NCBI GenBank assembly: GCA_945870225.1 | Contig: CAMBRF010000004.1 | Coordinates: forward strand, 1 to 64,000 | Length of the DNA stretch: 64,000 nucleotides | Direction of reading: 5' to 3' | From: PVC group bacterium | GTDB lineage: Bacteria > Verrucomicrobiota > Kiritimatiellia > CAIKKV01 > CAITUY01 | Part shown: in pieces, positions 9,036 to 18,579 of the stretch | How positions within the stretch are numbered: the first letter of the stretch is position 1 | How the letters are laid out: each line of letters starts with the position of its first letter | Position numbers and translations under genes: made by a program | The notes under the pieces: generated by a model | Databases searched by the model: none | Seen by the model: only the letters and a program-made list of their open reading frames with translations | What the model was told of the DNA's origin: nothing

Positions 9036-11411
9036 TCAGTTCGCCACGAGATGAAGGGTCTTCTGAATCATCGGCGAGAACTTGATAATGACGGGCATAA
9101 AGACAACCGCCACCATGCTCATCAGCTTGACCAGAATGTTCATCGACGGACCGGACGTATCCTTACAGGGATCACCAACCGTGTCGCCGATCACCGCGGC
9201 GGCATGAATGGGATTCTTGGAGCCATCCGGCAGTTTCTTGCCGCCGAAGTTGCCCTTCTCAATGTGCTTCTTGGCATTATCCCAGGCACCGCCCGCGTTG
9301 TTCAACATGCAGGCCAGAGAGAAGCCTGCGGTCAGCGCACCCACCAGCAGGCCCATGATTCCCGCTATGCCCAACACCAACCCCGTGGCCACCGGCACGG
9401 CGATCGCCAGCAACGCCGGCAGCATCATTTCACGCTGCGCGCCCTTGGTCGAAATAGCGACACACATCGCATAGTCGGGCTTATCGGTACCAGCCATAAT
9501 GCCGGGCTTGGCCCGGAACTGCCGACGGACTTCCTCCACCATCGCCCCGGCCGCGCGACCCACAGCCTTCATGGTCATGGCGCAGAACACAAACGCCATC
9601 ATGGCGCCAATAAACGCACCCCCCACCAGGAAGGGATTCATGATCGTCAGGTTGAACTGCGACACCAGGTTTTGAATCTGCTGTCCTGCGGCGGCGGCCG
9701 TATCATACGACGCAAAATCGAAGGGCATTTGCAGACTGCCCTTCATCTTATGCAACCAGACGTCCACTTCCATGAGTGCCGCCGCCACCAGGGCCAGCGC
9801 CGTGAGAGCCGCTGAAGCAATGGCAAATCCCTTGCCGGTCGCGGCGGTGGTGTTACCCAGCATATCCAGGGCGTCCGTACGTTCGCGAACACCCGGGGGA
9901 AGATGCGACATCTCCGCATTGCCGCCCGCATTGTCGGCGATCGGTCCGTAGGCATCGGTCGCCAGGGTGATGCCCAGCGTGGCCAGCATGCCCACCGCGG
10001 CGAACGCGATGCCATAGAGGCCCATGCTCAGGTTCGTCAAACCACCCGAGAGAATGAAGGAGGCCAGAATCGCCATCACGGTGACCACCACGGGAATGGC
10101 GGAAGACATCATGCCAACGGCCAATCCCTCAATCAAAACCGTCGCCGGTCCCATCTTGGCCTGGGAAGCCACCCCTTTCGTAGGGGCATACTCATCAGAC
10201 GTGTAGTATTCTGTGGAATACCCGATGGCCACACCGGCCAGCAACCCGGCTATCGTGGCGCCAAACACACCCCACGTTATGATGTCGAAATGCGCCATCA
10301 CGGCAGCCACAACGATGATCAAGGCCGAACTGCCCCACGTTCCAATACGCAACGCCCGCAGGAGCGTCATCATGCTGGCGCCTTCCTTGCAACGCACCGC
10401 AAAAATACCAGCCACCGAAAGGATGGTGCCGACACCTGCAATGATCATGGGAGCCGTGACATAGCCCACCTGCACTTTAGCCGTGAGACCCGGCAATGCC
10501 GCGCCCAACGCCGCCGTGGCCAGAATGGCACCGCAATAGGACTCATAAAGATCCGCGCCCATACCGGCCACATCGCCCACGTTGTCGCCCACGTTATCGG
10601 CAATGGTCGCCGGGTTGCGGGGATCATCCTCGGGAATACCGGCCTCGACCTTGCCCACCAGGTCCGCGCCGACATCCGCCGCTTTCGTGAAGATGCCGCC
10701 GCCCACGCGGGCAAACAGCGCCTGCGTCGAGGCACCCATACCGAACGTCAGCATGGTGGTCGTAATTTCCATCATCTTGCCCGCGGGATCAAAGCCGGCG
10801 GGAACAAGGAACCACAGGCCGTTCTGCATGTGATCCGTCGTGTAGACCAACTTGTCGAGAATGAGGTACCACATCGTGATGTCGAGGAGCCCGAAGCCCA
10901 CGACCACCAACCCCATGACCGCACCGGATCGGAAGGCTACCTGAAGCCCGCGGTTGAGACTCTCGCTGGCACCCTGCGCCGTACGGCTCGAGGCCGACGT
11001 CGCCGTTTTCATCCCGAGGAATCCGCACAACCCCGAGAAGAAACCACCCGTCAGGAAGGCCACCGGCACAAACGGATTCTGGACCTTGAAGAAGGCCAGC
11101 ACCGTGAAGATCGCCACCAGAACCAGGAAGACCATCCCGACGCGGGAGTACTGCTGCTTGAGATAGGCCATCGCGCCTTCACGCACGTAACCGGCAATCT
11201 CCTCCATCCGGGCATTGCCTTTCGGGGCACCCATCATCAGCTTGTAACAGACCCAGGCGAAGAACAGGCCGAATACGGCACCGAACGGGGCAATCCACCA
11301 GGATAGCGGCGTAAACGTCACCGCTTCCGCAACCCCTTCCTGAGCCCACACCGTCGCCGACGACACCAGCAAACCCGCCCCCGCCATCAAACCTAAATGC
11401 CCCGCCTTCAT
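9036..11411 (-). CDS. hppA: Membrane-bound K+-dependent ion-pumping pyrophosphatase
   Basis: This 791-residue polytopic protein couples pyrophosphate hydrolysis to Na+ or H+ export. Visible signatures are the PPi-binding loop [30 protein letters not shown], and the late block [32 protein letters not shown] has Ala where K+-independent enzymes carry Lys (GNTTKA), which marks the K+-dependent subfamily. Whether Na+ or H+ is pumped cannot be settled here. The N-terminus resembles a signal segment ending near VWAQEG. The ATG at 11411 follows AAAGGA; the longer reading to 11513 is unlikely. It has its own promoter and terminator. Confidence 0.96.
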   Translation of the reverse strand: MKAGHLGLMAGAGLLVSSATVWAQEGVAEAVTFTPLSWWIAPFGAVFGLFFAWVCYKLMMGAPKGNARMEEIAGYVREGAMAYLKQQYSRVGMVFLVLVAIFTVLAFFKVQNPFVPVAFLTGGFFSGLCGFLGMKTATSASSRTAQGASESLNRGLQVAFRSGAVMGLVVVGFGLLDITMWYLILDKLVYTTDHMQNGLWFLVPAGFDPAGKMMEITTTMLTFGMGASTQALFARVGGGIFTKAADVGADLVGKVEAGIPEDDPRNPATIADNVGDNVGDVAGMGADLYESYCGAILATAALGAALPGLTAKVQVGYVTAPMIIAGVGTILSVAGIFAVRCKEGASMMTLLRALRIGTWGSSALIIVVAAVMAHFDIITWGVFGATIAGLLAGVAIGYSTEYYTSDEYAPTKGVASQAKMGPATVLIEGLAVGMMSSAIPVVVTVMAILASFILSGGLTNLSMGLYGIAFAAVGMLATLGITLATDAYGPIADNAGGNAEMSHLPPGVRERTDALDMLGNTTAATGKGFAIASAALTALALVAAALMEVDVWLHKMKGSLQMPFDFASYDTAAAAGQQIQNLVSQFNLTIMNPFLVGGAFIGAMMAFVFCAMTMKAVGRAAGAMVEEVRRQFRAKPGIMAGTDKPDYAMCVAISTKGAQREMMLPALLAIAVPVATGLVLGIAGIMGLLVGALTAGFSLACMLNNAGGAWDNAKKHIEKGNFGGKKLPDGSKNPIHAAAVIGDTVGDPCKDTSGPSMNILVKLMSMVAVVFMPVIIKFSPMIQKTLHLVAN

Positions 11412-11484
11412 CTCTCTTGTCCTTTCTGGTTTCAACACTGAACCGTAAACACTTTTGTCCCTTAAAAAAAAATTGGGACGTCGT

Positions 11485-11522
11485 AAGCTATTCTTGCCCC
11501 ATGTCTTTGTCAATAAATTGAC
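11485..11522 (-). promoter_or_regulatory. Sigma-70-type promoter of hppA with palindrome at -35
   Basis: On the minus strand, a perfect TTGACA (11508-11513) is followed after 17 bp by TAGCTT (11485-11490), about 75 bp before the hppA start. The palindrome GTCAAT-AA-ATTGAC (11509-11522) covers the -35 box and could be an operator. Confidence 0.6.
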
Positions 11523-11625
11523 GAAAGAATTTTTTGGAAGAAAATCCGGAAGCCGCCTGGTTTAAAAAACGACATCCGAGAGAAGATGGCTCAGCCGGAG
11601 GCTTCGCCCTACCATCAGGGGATGC

Positions 11626-14064
11626 TCACGCGCCTTCGCGAATTTCGGCGGACAGCTCCTTGCGCAGGGCCGCCTTGACACGGTCATGGAAGGCATTGGC
11701 TTCCTCATCCGTCAGGGTGCGATCCAGGGAACGATACGTCATGGAATAGGCGAGACTCTTCCGGCCCTTCCCCAGGTTTTCACCACGGTACACGTCAAAC
11801 AGACGTATACCCACGAGCTCCTGAGGCGCCACACCCGAGACCACGTTCAAAACGCCCTCGTGCGAGACGCCCGCCTCGACCACCATCGCCACATCGCGCT
11901 CCACGCCGGGATAAGCCCCTACCGACGACGACACCGGCACCCGCCCGACCTGTTTTAACAACGGGGCCAGGCTGAGTTCCATCACTGCCACGGGCTCCAC
12001 CAGGCGCCATTCGTTTCTCAAACGTTCGCTGACCAATCCCATGACGCCGCAGGACTCTCCCGCTACGCTCACGGAAACCGCACGCCCCGGCTCGAAACAG
12101 CCGTGATCACACGGCGCGGTAGCCAGATTCATCCGGCTCATTCCTCCGCGGCGGACGGACTCCACATGCAGCGCACGGCAGAACTCCTCGAGAAGACCCT
12201 TGATCCAGGCGTACATGTCCTCATCCTTCACCGGCTGGGTCTTCTGAATCCCCGACCGGCCGACCGGCCCCAACAACCCCACGCACACGCGGTCCTCCTC
12301 ACCATTCTTGCCGTCGGCCCGCTTGAAAAACACGCGTCCCAATTCAAAGAGTGCCGCCTCCCGCGCCTGACGTGCGCGATTGCGCCCGAGCGTTTCCAGC
12401 ATCTGGGGAATGAATGAATCCCGCAGGACGGTATGATCGGCACTGATCGGGTTGGGCAGTAAAATGCGATTCCCAGGGTTCCCGAAGCCAACAAGATTCA
12501 GCAGCTTCTCGGACAGAAAACTGTAATTCATGATTTCAGACAAACCCAGTCCGACCAGATGTTCCCGGCACACCAGCAGGGCACGCGCCGCCGAATCATC
12601 GGCACCCGGAATAATAATGGAATCCGGCGCCGGTGACGGCACCTTATCCAGCCCGTGAATGCGGGACAACTCCTCAATCAGGTCGGCCTCCTGATCCAGA
12701 TCAACCCGGAACGCGGGAATTTCGACCTCGCACCGCAAGGCCTCCTTCGTACACACGGTCAACCCCAGCGCCTCAAAGATCGCCACCATCCGCTCATCGG
12801 CCAGATCAACGCCCAGCAAATCACGCGCCCGCTGGAATCGCATCCCGATCCGCTTGCGTGCGGGTTTGCAGGGGAAGCAGTCGATGACTCCCGCCGCCGC
12901 CGAGCCGCCCGCGAGTTCGACCATCAGTTGAGCCGCACGACGACTCGCCCACTCCACCCCCTCGAGATCCACACCCCGCTCGAAACGATAGGACGACTCC
13001 GTGGACAAACCCAGTCGCTTGGAAGTCTTACGAATACCCGACGGCTTGAAAAAAGCGCTTTCCAGCAATACGGTCCGGGTCACATCACGAATCTCGCTTC
13101 CGGCACCGCCCATCACGCCCGCCACGGCCACCGGTCGCGCCGCATCGGCGATCAGCAGCATCCCGGAATCCACCGCCCGTGCCGAGCCGTCCAGGGTGCT
13201 CATCTGCTCCCCTTCCCTTGCCCGCCGCACCACGATTTTCCGGCCTTCCAGCAACTCGTAGTCGAAGGCATGCAGAGGCTGTCCGCACTCCAACATGACA
13301 TAGTTCGTAACATCCACCACATTGTTGATGGGGCGGACGCCCGCCGCCGTCAACCGCCGCTGCATCCAGCGCGGACTGGGCGCCAGCGTCACGCTGGATA
13401 TCACCCGTGCGGTATATCGCGGACAACCCTCCGCGTCTTCAATCGACACGGCCGCGAGTGATTCCACGGAGCGCTTTTCTTCCTTCACCACGGGATCAGG
13501 GATCCGTAATGGCCGACCCAGAAGCGCCGCCAGTTCGCGGGCCATGCCGATCATGCTCAAACAATCGGGCCGGTTGGACGTCACCTCCAACTCCAGCACG
13601 GTTTCCGGCGGCCCGGCAATTTCAGCAAAGGGGGTCCCCGTCACGGTCTCCGGCGGCAGAATCATCAAACCCTTATGATCATCGGACAACCCGAGTTCAT
13701 CCTCCGCGCAGAGCATACCAAAGGATTCGACGCCACGCACCTTAGCCTTCTTGATCTTCAGTCCATTGGGAAGTGTCACGCCAAGGGTGGCCAGGGGGAC
13801 CTTGATGCCCACGGCCACATTCGGGGCCCCACACACCACCGTGATGTCCCCAGTCCCGGTGCTGACCTGACAGACGGTCAGTCGATCGGCATTCGGATGT
13901 CGGGAAACGGATAGGACCTCGCCCACCACCACGCCCGTAAAATCGCCGCCCAAAGTCTGAATGCCTTCCACTTCGGTCCCCGAGAAGGTCAGCAATGAAG
14001 CCACTTCCTTCGGGCTCAGATCGATATCGACATACTCTTTCAACCAGCTTAACGGCACCTTCAT
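11626..14064 (-). CDS. pheT: Phenylalanine--tRNA ligase beta subunit
   Basis: PheT is the large non-catalytic subunit of the alpha2-beta2 enzyme that charges tRNA-Phe; it binds tRNA and edits mischarged tyrosine. The 812 residues match the usual length. They show the N-terminal signature MKVPLSWLKEYVDIDL, an OB-fold tRNA-binding domain (about 40-150, GEVLSVSRHPNADRLTVCQV), the B3/B4 editing domain, the B5 domain and a C-terminal anticodon-binding domain ending with RSLDRTLTDEEANAFHDRV. It is the last gene of the thrS-pheT operon, 10 bp after pheS. Confidence 0.97.
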   Translation of the reverse strand: MKVPLSWLKEYVDIDLSPKEVASLLTFSGTEVEGIQTLGGDFTGVVVGEVLSVSRHPNADRLTVCQVSTGTGDITVVCGAPNVAVGIKVPLATLGVTLPNGLKIKKAKVRGVESFGMLCAEDELGLSDDHKGLMILPPETVTGTPFAEIAGPPETVLELEVTSNRPDCLSMIGMARELAALLGRPLRIPDPVVKEEKRSVESLAAVSIEDAEGCPRYTARVISSVTLAPSPRWMQRRLTAAGVRPINNVVDVTNYVMLECGQPLHAFDYELLEGRKIVVRRAREGEQMSTLDGSARAVDSGMLLIADAARPVAVAGVMGGAGSEIRDVTRTVLLESAFFKPSGIRKTSKRLGLSTESSYRFERGVDLEGVEWASRRAAQLMVELAGGSAAAGVIDCFPCKPARKRIGMRFQRARDLLGVDLADERMVAIFEALGLTVCTKEALRCEVEIPAFRVDLDQEADLIEELSRIHGLDKVPSPAPDSIIIPGADDSAARALLVCREHLVGLGLSEIMNYSFLSEKLLNLVGFGNPGNRILLPNPISADHTVLRDSFIPQMLETLGRNRARQAREAALFELGRVFFKRADGKNGEEDRVCVGLLGPVGRSGIQKTQPVKDEDMYAWIKGLLEEFCRALHVESVRRGGMSRMNLATAPCDHGCFEPGRAVSVSVAGESCGVMGLVSERLRNEWRLVEPVAVMELSLAPLLKQVGRVPVSSSVGAYPGVERDVAMVVEAGVSHEGVLNVVSGVAPQELVGIRLFDVYRGENLGKGRKSLAYSMTYRSLDRTLTDEEANAFHDRVKAALRKELSAEIREGA

Positions 14065-14074
14065 GGCTCACCCC

Positions 14075-15094
14075 TCATGCAAACTGGGACAGAAAACGGA
14101 TATCGTTCTCGTACAACAACCGGATATCCTCGATTCCAAACTTGATCATGGCAATGCGTTCCACGCCCATCCCGAAGGCGTAGCCGGTACAGGCCTCGGG
14201 GTCATACCCGACCTTGCTGAACACTTTCGGGTTCACCATCCCGGCACCGGAGATCTCGATCCATCCGCTCTGTTTACAGACGCGGCAGCCCACCCCGCCA
14301 CAGACATGGCATGAAAAATCATACTCCACGCTCGGCTCTGTGAACGGAAAGAAGTGGGGCCGGAAACGGACCTTCACATTCGGCCCCATCATCTGATGGG
14401 CAAAGAACGTGATGTCGCCCTTGAGATCCGCCATGGACACCTTGCGGTCCACATAGAGTCCCTCAATCTGGTGAAAGTTGGCGCTGTGCGTGGCATCCGT
14501 CGTATCACGCCGATAGCAGCGTCCCGGCGCGATGATACGCACCGGCGGCTTCCGGCTTTCCATTACCCGGATCTGCACCGGTGAGGTTTGTGTCCGGAGC
14601 AGTTCGCCGGAATCCAGCCAGAACGTATCCTGGGTGTCGCGCGAAGGATGGTCCCCCGGCGTGTTCAAGGCATCGAAATTATAGTATTCGGTCTCGATAT
14701 CCGGGCCATCCGCCACGGTGAACCCCAGCATGCTGAAAATGCGAATGGCCTCCTCGATCACTTGCGTAACAGGGTGAAGCTGCCCCAACCCGCGCCAGGC
14801 ACCGGGAATCGTGGTGTCGAAGTGACCACGTGTGGCGGCGCTCGAGGCGGCTGTCAGCGCCGCCTTGGCGGCATCCAGCGCCTGCCCGACCTCCTGTTTG
14901 AACTCATTGGCCCGGCGACCAATTTCAGGGCGTTCCGCCGGCACGGCATCCTTCAGCCCTTCCATGATAACCGGCAACAATCCTTTGCGGCCAAGATACT
15001 TGATGCGAACCGCCTCAAGGTCAGCCGGGGTTCCGGCCGCCCGGATATCGGCAACCGCCTGATCCTTCAGAATAACAATATCCTGTGTGTTCAT
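14075..15094 (-). CDS. pheS: Phenylalanine--tRNA ligase alpha subunit
   Basis: PheS carries the class II catalytic core that activates phenylalanine. The 339-residue protein has the N-terminal coiled coil, IEEAIRIFSMLGF, the motif 2 region TSPVQIRVMESRKPPVRIIA, the segment FHQIEGLYVD, and the motif 3 region GYAFGMGVERIAMIKFGI. All are typical of PheRS alpha. The order pheS-pheT after rplT matches the Escherichia coli operon. A terminator lies between rplT and pheS, so part of pheST expression probably depends on read-through or a separate promoter. Confidence 0.97.
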   Translation of the reverse strand: MNTQDIVILKDQAVADIRAAGTPADLEAVRIKYLGRKGLLPVIMEGLKDAVPAERPEIGRRANEFKQEVGQALDAAKAALTAASSAATRGHFDTTIPGAWRGLGQLHPVTQVIEEAIRIFSMLGFTVADGPDIETEYYNFDALNTPGDHPSRDTQDTFWLDSGELLRTQTSPVQIRVMESRKPPVRIIAPGRCYRRDTTDATHSANFHQIEGLYVDRKVSMADLKGDITFFAHQMMGPNVKVRFRPHFFPFTEPSVEYDFSCHVCGGVGCRVCKQSGWIEISGAGMVNPKVFSKVGYDPEACTGYAFGMGVERIAMIKFGIEDIRLLYENDIRFLSQFA

Positions 15095-15214
15095 ACTCCA
15101 CCTGCTTCGTAATTAAAGTGGGCCCGTGTATAACAAATGAAACCCTTCGTCGCCACGCCTTTCTTCGCCCGCTTCCGGCCGGCTCACGCCGGAAGATCGC
15201 CGGGAAGCAGGATC

Positions 15215-15238
15215 AAAAAAAAGGCCGACCTTTCGGCC
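15215..15238 (-). terminator. Intrinsic terminator after rplT
   Basis: On the minus strand, GGCCGA, the loop AAGG and TCGGCC are followed by eight T residues. It lies between the rplT stop and pheS and would separate the ribosomal-protein part from pheST. Confidence 0.85.
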
Positions 15239-15268
15239 GGCCGTCCATCGTTTCCCGAGAATCGAGGG

Positions 15269-15625
15269 TTACGCCAGACTCTTCTTGGCCAACGCCACGA
15301 TCTGCTTAAACCCTTCGGCGTCATGGTAGGCGATCTCGGACAACATCTTCCGATTCAGCCCCACTTCAGCCTTCTTCAGTCCCTGAATCAGGCGGCTGTA
15401 ACTGATATCCAGTTCGCGGCAGGCTCCTGAAATTCGGACGGTCCACATCCGGCGATAATCGCCTTTCCGTTCCTTCCGATGAACGTAGGCCAACCGCATC
15501 GCGCGGTCGACCGCCTCGGTCGCCTGACGAAACAGTTTGCTGCGGTTACCGCGGAATCCACTGGCGGCTTTCAGTCGTGTCTTACGGCGTTTCCGGGAAG
15601 CCGGTGCATTTGTTGCTCTGGGCAT
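15269..15625 (-). CDS. rplT: 50S ribosomal protein L20
   Basis: L20 is an early assembly protein of the large subunit. The 118-residue product starts with the basic extension (ASRKRRKTRLKAASGFRGNRS) and continues with AYVHRKERKGDYRRMWTVRI and LNRKMLSEIAYHD, all characteristic. In other bacteria L20 represses its own operon by binding the leader upstream of rpmI. The 124-bp gap between infC and rpmI here could hold such a site, but I could not fold it convincingly. Confidence 0.97.
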   Translation of the reverse strand: MPRATNAPASRKRRKTRLKAASGFRGNRSKLFRQATEAVDRAMRLAYVHRKERKGDYRRMWTVRISGACRELDISYSRLIQGLKKAEVGLNRKMLSEIAYHDAEGFKQIVALAKKSLA

Positions 15626-15648
15626 TGCTCTATCCTTTCACTGACTCT

Positions 15649-15837
15649 TCAGATCATTTCGTTCAAGCGCTTGAAGTCCGTCTTATCGACGACTTGTCCC
15701 CGGCGCAGGTTGCGCTTGCGTTTCCTCGACTTGCTGCTCAGAAGATGCCCAGACCCGGGACGCGCAAATACCAGCTTCCCCGTGCCTGTTTTTTTCACCC
15801 TCTTGCTGACCATCTTTTTTGTTTTTTTCTTGGGCAT
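15649..15837 (-). CDS. rpmI: 50S ribosomal protein L35
   Basis: L35 is a small basic large-subunit protein. The 62-residue product begins MPKKKTKKMVSKRVKKTG and contains HLLSSKSRKRKRNLR, as expected for the family. It lies between infC and rplT, the conserved order. Length and start are typical. Confidence 0.96.
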   Translation of the reverse strand: MPKKKTKKMVSKRVKKTGTGKLVFARPGSGHLLSSKSRKRKRNLRRGQVVDKTDFKRLNEMI

Positions 15838-15961
15838 AAAGCCTCCTCAAAACGGCAAACTAAAACGGACTGCGGAAGGGTCCGCATCCACGATCGGAAA
15901 ACAAGGGTCGGGAATCTAGCCGAAGAGCATGATCCCGTCCAGCTTTTTTCAGATGTTTGTC

Positions 15962-16651
15962 TTATTTCTGTGACGGAACAACCGGAACGGACACCACCGG
16001 AACAACGATGGCAGGTGCTGCCGGCACGCCGGCGGGCTTCTGAACCGGTGCGCCCGGAGCGGCCTTCGGGGCCATCGACGAAGGGATCGGCAGCGCGCCC
16101 AACTTCCCGCCAGACGCCTCGCGCGGAGGCGTCTTCCCTGACTTCGGACTAAGCACCATCACGATGCTGTTACCGATCAATCGCGGGAGCATATCCGTCT
16201 GTGAAAGATCGGCGCAAGCCTTCAAAACGCGATTCATCACATCGAATCCGAGTTCACGATGGGCATTCTCACGGCCACGGAAAAACAACGAGCACTTGAC
16301 CTTGATCCCATCTTCCAGGAATTCCAGGATATGTTTGACCTTCGTGTCGAAATCATGATCCCCCACGTTGGCGTGGAACTTCATCTCCTTCATTTCCGCC
16401 GCGTGCTGGTGCTTGCGGGCCTCGCGCTCCTTGCGGGCCTGCTCATACTTGAATTTGCCGTAATCCATGATCCGGCAAACGGGCGGTTCCGCATTGGGCG
16501 ACACTTCCACCAGGTCCTGACCGCTGCGCACGGCCATCGACATCGCTTCGCTGATCGAGACCACCCCCATCATGTTCCCGGCAGCATCAAGCAGCCGAAC
16601 CTGAGGGCTCCGGATCCTGTGATTCACTCTAATAGTCTGCGGACGGATAAT
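15962..16651 (-). CDS. infC: Translation initiation factor IF-3 with ATT start
   Basis: IF-3 prevents premature subunit joining and checks the start codon. The protein has the N-domain (VNHRIRSPQVRLLDAAG), the KFKYEQARKEREARKHQ linker and the C-domain (FHANVGDHDFDTKVKHILEF). An extra Ala/Pro-rich tail covers the last 55 or so residues. The in-frame TTG at 16657 directly touches the strong Shine-Dalgarno AAGGAGG and cannot be used. The ATT at 16649-16651 lies 6 nt from it, ideal spacing, and gives a 229-residue product. ATT is the classical autoregulatory start codon of infC. An ATC one codon later is a less likely alternative. Confidence 0.93.
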   Translation of the reverse strand: MIRPQTIRVNHRIRSPQVRLLDAAGNMMGVVSISEAMSMAVRSGQDLVEVSPNAEPPVCRIMDYGKFKYEQARKEREARKHQHAAEMKEMKFHANVGDHDFDTKVKHILEFLEDGIKVKCSLFFRGRENAHRELGFDVMNRVLKACADLSQTDMLPRLIGNSIVMVLSPKSGKTPPREASGGKLGALPIPSSMAPKAAPGAPVQKPAGVPAAPAIVVPVVSVPVVPSQK

Positions 16652-16664
16652 TGCCAACCTCCTT
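16649..16664 (-). promoter_or_regulatory. Shine-Dalgarno and ATT start region of infC
   Basis: On the minus strand the order is AAGGAGG (16658-16664), six nucleotides, then ATT (16649-16651). No ATG or GTG is available at workable spacing. The arrangement implies that IF-3 discriminates against its own start codon, as in enterobacteria. Confidence 0.7.
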
Positions 16665-16674
16665 GTTGCGGGGC

Positions 16675-18417
16675 TTACGCGGCCCCTTTGCTCTCACTCA
16701 CAGCCTTGCTCGCGACTTCTTCGCGCAACCGACCCACCAACTCTTCCAATCGCATGACGCCCAGATCTCCCGCCGTGCGACTGCGAACGGAGACCGTTCC
16801 CTGCTCCGCCTCGCGGGCGCCGAGAATGAGCATGTAAGGGATCTTGTCCATCTGCGCGTTCCGGATCTTGGCGCCGATCTTCTCGGCACTGCGATCCAGG
16901 CGGACCCTGAAATCTTCACCCTCGAGCGCGGCCGCCAGTTTCCCGGCCACCTCAGCCTGCTTCTCGCTGATCGGCAGGATCCGGACCTGTTCAGGCGCCA
17001 GCCACAGGGGAAATGCACCGGCATAATGCTCAACCAGGACGCCAAAGAACCGCTCCAAGCTTCCCAAAAGGGCTCGATGCACCATATAGGGCTGATGGTC
17101 CTGCCCGTCGTCGCCATGATAGGCAAGCTGAAAGCGCTCCGGCAGATTGAAGTCAAACTGAATGGTGCTCATCTGCCATTCACGCCCGATCGCATCCTTG
17201 ACCTTCAGGTCAATCTTCGGGCCGTAGAACGCTCCGCCGCCCTCATCCATCACAAACGGGATATTCTCCGATTCCAGGGCGTGCTGCAGGGATGCCGTCG
17301 CCTGGGCCCAGCGCTCAGGCGTGCCGACAGCCTTGGCCGGCTTGGTGGCCAGGTAGGCCGTGATCTGGGTAAACCCGAAAGAGCGCCAGATCCGCAACGC
17401 GAACTGCACGGTGCGTTTGACTTCATCCTCGACCTGCTCCGGCGTACAGAAGATATGGGCATCATCCTGGGTAAAACCGCGGACCCGCAGCAACCCGTGC
17501 AGCACCCCGGTCTTCTCATAGCGATAAACCGTGCCCAATTCCGCCCAGCGCAGCGGCAGGTCGCGGTAGGATCGTTTCTGGCTCTTGTAAATCTGGATGT
17601 GGAACGGGCAGTTCATGGGCTTGACGTAGTATTTGACGTCGTCAATTTCCATGGGCGCATACATATTCTCGGAATAAAACCCGAGGTGCCCCGAGGTCTC
17701 CCAGAGCCCCGAACGTCCGATGTGCGGCGAATAGAGCAACTCGTAGCCCGAACGGAAATGTTCCTTGCGCCAGTACTCCTCGATAATGGACCGGATCCGG
17801 GCACCCTTGGGATGCCAGTGGATCAGGCCGGGCCCGACATCATCCTGCACGCTGAACAGATCAAGCTCCTTGCCCAGTTTACGATGATCACGCTTGAGCG
17901 CCTCTTCCACCCGCTGGACGTGCTCGTCCACTTCCTGCTGGGTGGCGCCAACAATTCCGTAGACCCGCTGGAGCATGGGATTCGTTTCGATCCCGCGATA
18001 ATACGAACCGGCGACTGACAACAGCTTGAAGGCCTTGATCTGCCCGGTACGCTCAAGATGCGGACCGCGACAGAGATCAACAAATCCCCCGCAACGATAT
18101 ACGGTAATGGTTTCGCCTTCAGGGATATCGGCGAGACGCTCGACCTTATAATGCTGCCCTTGAGACTCAAACAGGGACTGAGCCTCGGAACGCCCGACTT
18201 CCAGGCGTTCAAAAGGCAAATCTTCAGCCACGATCCTGGCCATCTCCCGCTCGATCGGCGGAAAATCTTCAGGAGCAAGACGGTGGGAGAGATCGAAATC
18301 GTAGTAGAACCCGCTGTCGGTTGACGGACCGATATCAAGCTTAACGCCTTCAAACAGTCGGCACACCGCCGCGGCCATCACGTGCGCCGTACTATGGCGC
18401 AAAGTATCTAAATCCAA
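16675..18417 (-). CDS. thrS: Threonine--tRNA ligase lacking the TGS domain
   Basis: ThrRS charges tRNA-Thr and edits seryl-tRNA-Thr. The protein has 580 residues against about 640 for full-length enzymes. It starts immediately at the editing domain (RHSTAHVMA, His8 and His12; CRGPH, Cys116 and His120). The catalytic core follows (MNCPFHIQIYKSQ with a zinc Cys; RGFTQDDAHIFC), then the anticodon-binding domain. The start is TTG at 18417 behind GGAGG. An in-frame TAA at 18457-18459 rules out an upstream TGS domain. It leads the thrS-infC-rpmI-rplT-pheS-pheT operon. Confidence 0.95.
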   Translation of the reverse strand: MDLDTLRHSTAHVMAAAVCRLFEGVKLDIGPSTDSGFYYDFDLSHRLAPEDFPPIEREMARIVAEDLPFERLEVGRSEAQSLFESQGQHYKVERLADIPEGETITVYRCGGFVDLCRGPHLERTGQIKAFKLLSVAGSYYRGIETNPMLQRVYGIVGATQQEVDEHVQRVEEALKRDHRKLGKELDLFSVQDDVGPGLIHWHPKGARIRSIIEEYWRKEHFRSGYELLYSPHIGRSGLWETSGHLGFYSENMYAPMEIDDVKYYVKPMNCPFHIQIYKSQKRSYRDLPLRWAELGTVYRYEKTGVLHGLLRVRGFTQDDAHIFCTPEQVEDEVKRTVQFALRIWRSFGFTQITAYLATKPAKAVGTPERWAQATASLQHALESENIPFVMDEGGGAFYGPKIDLKVKDAIGREWQMSTIQFDFNLPERFQLAYHGDDGQDHQPYMVHRALLGSLERFFGVLVEHYAGAFPLWLAPEQVRILPISEKQAEVAGKLAAALEGEDFRVRLDRSAEKIGAKIRNAQMDKIPYMLILGAREAEQGTVSVRSRTAGDLGVMRLEELVGRLREEVASKAVSESKGAA

Positions 18418-18453
18418 GTGTACAAACCCTCCGGAATGAATCGAATAGCGGAC

Positions 18454-18484
18454 TATTTAACAGGAACCCACCCCCATTTGTCAA
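18454..18484 (-). promoter_or_regulatory. Candidate sigma-70 promoter of the thrS operon
   Basis: On the minus strand, TTGACA (18479-18484) is followed at 18 bp by TTAAAT (18455-18460; TAAATA at 19 bp). It lies within a divergent gap whose inverted pair TTTGTCA (18477-18483) and TGACAAA (18500-18506) may be a regulatory site. Confidence 0.5.
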
Positions 18485-18579
18485 ATACGGAAATTATGCT
18501 GACAAAACAGCCTGCTGGTGTACCATCTTTCGACATTTTGTATTTTCAGGAGAAACAAAAAGTCGATCGAAGAAATAAA

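Noticed and set aside
9903-11306. A 467-codon open frame on the plus strand
   Set aside because: It is the antisense of hppA, is rich in His/Arg/Gly from reversed GC-rich codons, and has no recognisable motif or ribosome-binding site.
16651-18018. A 455-codon open frame on the plus strand
   Set aside because: It is the antisense of thrS and infC; thrS on the minus strand has unmistakable class II synthetase motifs.
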